From Candidatus Roizmanbacteria bacterium (GTDB lineage Bacteria; Patescibacteriota; Microgenomatia; UBA1406; GWC2-37-13): DNA of 9,389 bases. The position numbers were made by a program, and so were the translations under genes. A model generated the notes under the pieces. That model had not been told where the DNA came from. It worked only from the letters and a program-made list of their open reading frames with translations, and did not search any database. The DNA lies in NCBI GenBank assembly GCA_013334845.1, contig JAAXWV010000043.1, positions 1-9,389 on the forward strand, in the 5' to 3' direction. Within the stretch, counting starts at the first letter, position 1; the number at the start of each line of letters is the position of its first letter. Positions 6,618 to 9,389 of this stretch are shown here, in pieces.

Positions 6618-7285
6618 AGCCGTATTCTCCTTTGTTAATTCAACAAGCAAAACTTCTCAGAAAAGAGGGGTATTCGCTGTCTGAAATAGCACAGTCACTT
6701 CATATAGCAAAAAGCACCGCTTCAGTATGGTGCAGAAACATGATCCTCAGTCAGCAAAGTAAAGCCTTAATAGTACATAAAATGGATTTAGGGCGACAAA
6801 AAAGTATAGAAATAAAAAAACTTAAAAAAGATGTACTTATAAAAAGCATCGAGGGAATTGCAGCAGAGAAGCTGAGTAAAATATGTTTTGATTGCAATAC
6901 GTATTCTTTAATGGCGGCTCTTTTATATTGGGGCGAAGGGGCAAAATTAAACACACATCATGTTACTTTCATTAACTCGGATCCTTTGATGATTAGAACA
7001 TTTCTTTACGTTTTTCGAAATGCATTTTCTATTAAGGAAGAAAAGTTTCGAATCGTTCTCCATCTTCATGAATATCACGATGAGGAGAAGATGAAAGCAT
7101 ATTGGTCAGAAATTACCAATATTCCTCCTCTTCAGTTTAGCAAGACATATATAAAGCCTCATACAGGAAAAACTAAAAGAGAAGACTATAAAGGATGTAT
7201 TAGTATTCGGTATTATGATTATAAGATTGCGTTAGCTATAAATACGCTTTATAATAAGATACCTGAAAAATTAGGGGTGTGGTGA
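6614..7285 (+). CDS. HTH plus LAGLIDADG-like DNA-binding protein, ending inside tRNA-Trp
   Basis: A 223-residue protein. Residues 5-45 form a helix-turn-helix (AKLLRKEGYSLSEIAQSLHI, then AKSTASVWCRNM), like those of resolvases and small regulators. A basic linker (60-78) follows. From about 98 the protein reads LMAALLYWGEGAKLN, FINSDPLMIRTFLYVFRNAF, RIVLHLHEYHDEEKM and GCISIRYYDYKIALAINTLY. This resembles the LAGLIDADG homing-endonuclease fold, with WGEGA at the place of the LAGLIDADG helix. Whether it cuts DNA is unknown. The GTG start overlaps the previous remnant's TGA by three bases (GTGA). The last codons (KLGVW, then TGA) are the first 13 bases of tRNA-Trp, and codons for LYNK contain that tRNA's -10 box. 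The C-terminal tail may therefore be borrowed from the tRNA locus. Composition is AT-rich and suggests acquired DNA. Confidence 0.82.
   Translation: MKPYSPLLIQQAKLLRKEGYSLSEIAQSLHIAKSTASVWCRNMILSQQSKALIVHKMDLGRQKSIEIKKLKKDVLIKSIEGIAAEKLSKICFDCNTYSLMAALLYWGEGAKLNTHHVTFINSDPLMIRTFLYVFRNAFSIKEEKFRIVLHLHEYHDEEKMKAYWSEITNIPPLQFSKTYIKPHTGKTKREDYKGCISIRYYDYKIALAINTLYNKIPEKLGVW
7227..7255 (+). promoter_or_regulatory. Promoter of tRNA-Trp embedded in the HTH gene
   Basis: A -35 box TTGCGT (7227-7232), a 17-base spacer and a perfect TATAAT (7250-7255) lie inside the last codons of the HTH/LAGLIDADG-like gene. Transcription would start near 7262, 11 bases before the tRNA. Confidence 0.6.
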
Positions 7286-7344
7286 AATTGGTATCATGCG
7301 GGTCTCCAAAACCCTTGTTCCAGGTTCAAGTCCTGGCACCCCTG
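7273..7344 (+). tRNA. tRNA-Trp (anticodon CCA)
   Basis: A 72-base cloverleaf folds by eye. The acceptor AGGGGTG/CACCCCT is perfect. The D stem GTGA/TCAT has one G-T pair and a GG-containing loop, and the anticodon stem CGGGT/ACCCT has a C-T mismatch at its outer pair. The loop CTCCAAA carries CCA at 7306-7308, the T stem is CCAGG/CCTGG, and the discriminator is G, as expected for Trp. CCA is not encoded. The first 13 bases also code the last four residues and stop of the upstream gene. Confidence 0.93.
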
Positions 7345-7438
7345 CATTAGAAATTCTTATGTCCGCCGATAATCGTTCCGTGAGCCGCAGCAGGAAGATG
7401 CGAAGGAGAACGGGAAGATGTGGCGGGCTACACTGCGT
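7345..7438 (+). other. Non-coding stretch between tRNA-Trp and the repeat, probably decayed
   Basis: No gene is supported here. Short open stretches exist in all three plus frames (for example EPQQEDAKENGKMW from 7383), but none has a start, ribosome site or recognisable domain. GTCCGCC at 7361-7367 is complementary in part to GGCGGCC at the end of the repeat (7455-7461), so the stretch may be part of a larger decayed element. Confidence 0.4.
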
Positions 7439-7461
7439 CGAAGCTTCAAGCGAAGGCGGCC
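7439..7461 (+). repeat. 23-bp direct repeat, copy 1
   Basis: CGAAGCTTCAAGCG followed by AAGGCGGCC is identical to 8367-8389, in the same orientation and 928 bases apart. Similarity continues weakly to the right: after 15 bases here and 14 there, both read TATCATC (7477-7483 and 8404-8410), with TTGATGT versus TTGAAGT between. The peptidase stop codon lies within the TATCATC part of this copy. The repeat contains the palindrome GAAGCTTC and a small CTTC/GAAG stem. From memory, similar GCGAAGGCGG strings often sit near GIY-YIG endonuclease genes in CPR genomes; this is an unverified recollection. Confidence 0.7.
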
Positions 7462-7478
7462 AACCTCTTGATGTACTA

Positions 7479-8237
7479 TCATCGGACTCTTGATTTCAAA
7501 AGCAATTCTTGCAAAGGAGCAAACTCGTTAGTTTTCTCAATTCTTTCCTCAACATATTTGCCTTGTTGCCAATAAACTTTATACGCATTGGCAGTTGGTT
7601 TTGATTCTATTATTTTATATTGATCATTTACAATCTCGACAGCGCAACAGTTCTCAACTGCAATAGCGACTCCCGATGTCTTCTTCATCAAATCTTTTAG
7701 ATTGGCTTTTCTATCAACTTCAACATCATAATGAGGACACAAAAGAATGGGGATAAGTCCTAGTCCTCTAACCCTTATAAGATCAGCCTCGGGATTAGTG
7801 AACCTTCTCGAATCAGAACTTCCATATCTGAACCAACAAATTGCTCCTGCGCTTACCCCAGAAAGTACGATGCCTTTATTTACGGCTTCTAAAAGTATCT
7901 TATCCAATCCAATTTTTCGCCAGATGTTCATCATTTTGAGTGTGTTTCCTCCTCCAACATAGATTATGTCAGTACCAAACACTTTCTCTTCCATTTCCTG
8001 TCGCGACACCTTCTTATTGAGTAAATAAAGTATATCTACCTCACAGCCTAACCTTTTGTGAAAATGTTCCTGTACAATATTTACATATTTGTCTGAATCA
8101 GAACTTGCCGTAGGTAAAAAAAGTAATTTTGGATTCTTCTTTCCTGTTAATACTATTATTTCTTTATCAATTTTAGTAGTTTCAACCGGAAACCCTGGCC
8201 TACCAATTTCCCCACCACCAATAGCTACAATTTTCAT
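7479..8237 (-). CDS. S51 family peptidase (peptidase E / class I glutamine amidotransferase-like)
   Basis: An intact 252-residue cytoplasmic serine peptidase of MEROPS family S51. The family's dipeptidase E members remove N-terminal Asp from dipeptides, and cyanophycinases are relatives. The N-terminus MKIVAIGGGEIGR is typical. PKLLFLPTASSDSD (36-49) is the IPTAA block. DIIYVGGGNTLKMMNIW (90-106) is the GGGNT loop. GIVLSGVSAGAICWF (122-136) holds the nucleophile Ser129, and LLCPHYDVE (165-173) holds the likely catalytic His169. The substrate is not certain. A TGn-extended -10 box ends 6 bases before the ATG, so the gene should be leaderless. It runs opposite to all its neighbours and is flanked by 23-bp direct repeats. 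It lies between two broken S51 genes, so it may have arrived separately rather than by tandem duplication. Confidence 0.9.
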   Translation of the reverse strand: MKIVAIGGGEIGRPGFPVETTKIDKEIIVLTGKKNPKLLFLPTASSDSDKYVNIVQEHFHKRLGCEVDILYLLNKKVSRQEMEEKVFGTDIIYVGGGNTLKMMNIWRKIGLDKILLEAVNKGIVLSGVSAGAICWFRYGSSDSRRFTNPEADLIRVRGLGLIPILLCPHYDVEVDRKANLKDLMKKTSGVAIAVENCCAVEIVNDQYKIIESKPTANAYKVYWQQGKYVEERIEKTNEFAPLQELLLKSRVR

Positions 8238-8243
8238 ACGCGT

Positions 8244-8252
8244 ATTGTATCA
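8244..8252 (-). promoter_or_regulatory. Extended -10 promoter of the intact S51 peptidase (leaderless)
   Basis: On the minus strand TGATACAAT is read from 8252 to 8244. Transcription starting about 7 bases later falls at 8237, the A of the ATG. No ribosome site is present, which fits leaderless translation. No clear -35 box is seen. Confidence 0.65.
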
Positions 8253-8366
8253 AAAACTAACAACTAATTGCTGAGGAGTAAAAAATCTTGTATTTCCCGA
8301 TATTAATAGGATTAAGTTTATTCCAAATCGTTTGATGGCCGCTTACTGGTATATGTATCGGCTTGC

Positions 8367-8389
8367 CGAAGCTTCAAGCGAAGGCGGCC
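8367..8389 (+). repeat. 23-bp direct repeat, copy 2
   Basis: Identical to 7439-7461. Together the two copies bracket the intact S51 peptidase. A 30-codon frame from ATG 8335 to TGA 8427 crosses it (MAAYWYMYRLAEASSEGG...). The matching frame at copy 1 also reads EASSEGG, but only because the DNA is identical, so I do not call it a gene. Confidence 0.7.
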
Positions 8390-8424
8390 CGAGTGTTGAA
8401 GTGTATCATCAAGTTCATTCCCTT

Positions 8425-8433
8425 TGATATACT
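8425..8433 (+). promoter_or_regulatory. Extended -10 promoter of the broken S51 peptidase
   Basis: TGATATACT matches exactly the motif before the phosphoribosyltransferase. Transcription about 7 bases downstream would start at 8440, the A of the remnant's ATG. The promoter thus seems intact although the gene is not. Confidence 0.55.
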
Positions 8434-8439
8434 TCAGTT

Positions 8440-8610
8440 ATGAGAAAAATGTATTTAACTTCTGTTGGTTTGGGGAAATTACCCAGTATTCTTTCAAAAT
8501 CTCCATCAGACACAAAAATTGCTTTTATCCCAACTGCTGCTGATACTTACGTTGATAAATGGTTTGTCGATGTTGATGTCAAAAAACTAAATGATTTTGG
8601 CTTCCAGTAG
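8440..8610 (+). pseudogene. Broken S51 peptidase, N-terminal fragment
   Basis: ATG 8440 opens 56 codons: MRKMYLTSVGLGKLP, SILSKSPSDTKIAFIPTAAD, TYVDKWFVDVDVKKLNDFGFQ, then TAG at 8608. This is a standard S51 peptidase N-terminus with the IPTAAD block and the following KWFVDxDxxKL segment. The family needs roughly 150 more residues, including the Ser and His. Reading through the TAG gives KDLVIKLLTQTKRF before another stop, which could be a short further remnant. It differs clearly from the other two S51 copies (MYLTSVGLG versus LLLTSGGI and IVAIGGGE), so it comes from a different subfamily member and not from a recent duplication. Confidence 0.8.
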
Positions 8611-8631
8611 AAGGATTTAGTTATAAAATTG

Positions 8632-8661
8632 TTGACACAGACTAAGAGGTTTTGTGTTAAT
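8632..8661 (+). promoter_or_regulatory. Promoter of the deoxyribosyltransferase-like gene
   Basis: A perfect -35 box TTGACA (8632-8637) is followed after 18 bases by GTTAAT (8656-8661), a 4-of-6 match to the -10 consensus. Transcription would start near 8668, 8 bases before ATG 8676, and no ribosome site is seen. A later TAATAT at 8666-8671 is a poorer alternative because it would start within the codon. Confidence 0.5.
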
Positions 8662-8675
8662 TAGTTAATATACCT

Positions 8676-9044
8676 ATGAAAATATACATCTCTCATTCCA
8701 CACACGCCGATTACGAAAACAATCTCTATCAGGTGCTGCGCAACTCCGAGTTGAATAATAAATACGAAATTTTTCTCCCGCACGAACAAAGTGTGGCCCC
8801 GGTCAGTTCAAAAGACTATATTAAACAATGCGATCTGGTAGTGGCAGAAGTTTCCTATCCGGCAACAGGGCAGGGGATAGAACTTGGATGGGCAAATGTA
8901 TTCGAAACGCCAATCGTTTGTGTTTTTAAAAAGGGAGCAAAAACCGCACGTTCGTTGCAAATAGTATCAACCGATTTTATTGAATATGAAAGTGGAGCAG
9001 ACCTCGTGCAGAAGCTCGCTGCCTATTTATCTTCTTATAAATAA
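8676..9044 (+). CDS. Nucleoside 2-deoxyribosyltransferase-like protein
   Basis: A small 122-residue cytoplasmic protein with the nucleoside 2-deoxyribosyltransferase fold. Relatives cleave or exchange the base of (deoxy)nucleosides or nucleotides. The N-terminus MKIYISHSTHADYENN is the first strand and loop. KDYIKQCDLVVAEVSYPATG (47-65) and QGIELGWANVFETPIVCVFK (66-85) form the diagnostic core. Glu69 in GQGIELGWA is the likely nucleophile and Asp53 a likely active-site acid. The length is short but usual for this subgroup. The exact substrate is unknown; a house-cleaning nucleotide hydrolase role is also possible. Its stop overlaps the ATG of the next gene by one base (TAATG), so the two are probably an operon with coupled translation. 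Confidence 0.82.
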   Translation: MKIYISHSTHADYENNLYQVLRNSELNNKYEIFLPHEQSVAPVSSKDYIKQCDLVVAEVSYPATGQGIELGWANVFETPIVCVFKKGAKTARSLQIVSTDFIEYESGADLVQKLAAYLSSYK

Positions 9045-9389
9045 TGATAATAGATATACAACCCGTCACTATTGAAGAAAAGCAGGAATTATCAAATATG
9101 CTTGACGGCTATTTAGATGTTTTGTCGACATATCTGGATGAGCCACTTCCCAAACCTTACAAGTATTTGGATGCATACTTTATCCAACTCCACCGAAAAC
9201 CTTTATTTATTATGGTTGATAATAATAAAGCAGGTTTTATTCTCGTCAATCTGAAGGATCCTTCAACAGGCGAAGCGAGACAGTCCATTGCTGAATTTTC
9301 AGTACTTCCCGAGTATAGAAGTCTTGGTGTAGGAGCGGCTGCGGCGAATAGTGTATTCGATATGTTTCCCGGATCATGGGCAGTGCGAC
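9044..9389 (+). CDS. GNAT family N-acetyltransferase, cut by the right edge
   Basis: The gene starts at ATG 9044 and 115 codons are visible before the window ends. The protein reads MIIDIQPVTIEEKQELSNML at the N-terminus. Then come PLFIMVDNNKAGFILVNL (about 62-79) and IAEFSVLPEYRSLGVGAAAA (about 90-109). The last is the GNAT acetyl-CoA site, with RSLGVGA in the place of the usual Q/RxxGxG/A loop. The end DMFPGSWAVR begins the following strand. It would transfer an acetyl group to an amine whose identity cannot be told. It shares a transcript with the gene before it through the one-base overlap. Confidence 0.85.
   Translation, partial: MIIDIQPVTIEEKQELSNMLDGYLDVLSTYLDEPLPKPYKYLDAYFIQLHRKPLFIMVDNNKAGFILVNLKDPSTGEARQSIAEFSVLPEYRSLGVGAAAANSVFDMFPGSWAVR

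Noticed and set aside
7296..7493. 65-codon frame starting inside tRNA-Trp
   Set aside because: It begins in the tRNA, is low-complexity Arg/Ser-rich and runs through the 23-bp repeat; not a gene.
7439..8389. CRISPR-like array from the two 23-bp repeats
   Set aside because: There are only two copies, 928 bases apart with a gene between them, no regular spacers and no cas genes.
8676..8720. TIR domain suggested by YISHSTHADYE at the start of the last complete gene
   Set aside because: The following CDLVVAEVSYPATG and QGIELGWA core is that of deoxyribosyltransferases, and the TIR helices and catalytic Glu context are absent.

Overview
The window looks like chromosomal DNA of a small-genome bacterium of the Candidate Phyla Radiation (Patescibacteria), perhaps Microgenomates or Parcubacteria. 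The hints are a LytR-CpsA-Psr protein with an extra Cys-containing segment, a DUF2207 membrane protein with a poly-Gly tail, an HTH plus LAGLIDADG-like protein of a type I associate with these genomes, repeated S51 peptidase genes, tRNAs without an encoded CCA end, and very short or absent mRNA leaders. The standard bacterial code fits, because several genes end in TGA. This placement is an inference from gene style, not a database result.

Left part (1-2521, + strand): the 3' end of an unknown gene, a non-coding gap with a promoter whose spacer carries a run of eight C, and two adjacent unknown genes that look like an operon. Middle (2538-4561, - strand): an LCP-family cell-envelope protein and, upstream of it, a purine-type phosphoribosyltransferase, separated by a small palindromic repeat. 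A divergent promoter pair at 4571-4600 drives the phosphoribosyltransferase leftward and a DUF2207 secreted/membrane protein rightward (4611-6272).

Right part (6273-8675) is a disturbed, AT-rich hot spot. It holds tRNA-Arg(GCG), a broken S51 peptidase whose remnant overlaps an HTH/LAGLIDADG-like gene, and tRNA-Trp(CCA), whose promoter and first 13 bases lie inside that gene. An intact S51 peptidase on the - strand follows, flanked by 23-bp direct repeats, and then a second broken S51 peptidase that still has an intact-looking promoter. The right edge (8632-9389) is an ordinary two-gene unit: a nucleoside 2-deoxyribosyltransferase-like protein and the start of a GNAT acetyltransferase.

A theme across the window is promoters of the extended -10 type (TGn followed by a TATAAT-like hexamer) sitting directly against start codons. 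Several genes are therefore predicted to be leaderless or nearly so. The most interesting observations are the HTH/LAGLIDADG-like gene fused into tRNA-Trp, the repeat-flanked peptidase cassette among dead relatives, the poly-C promoter spacer, and the two unknown genes it controls.
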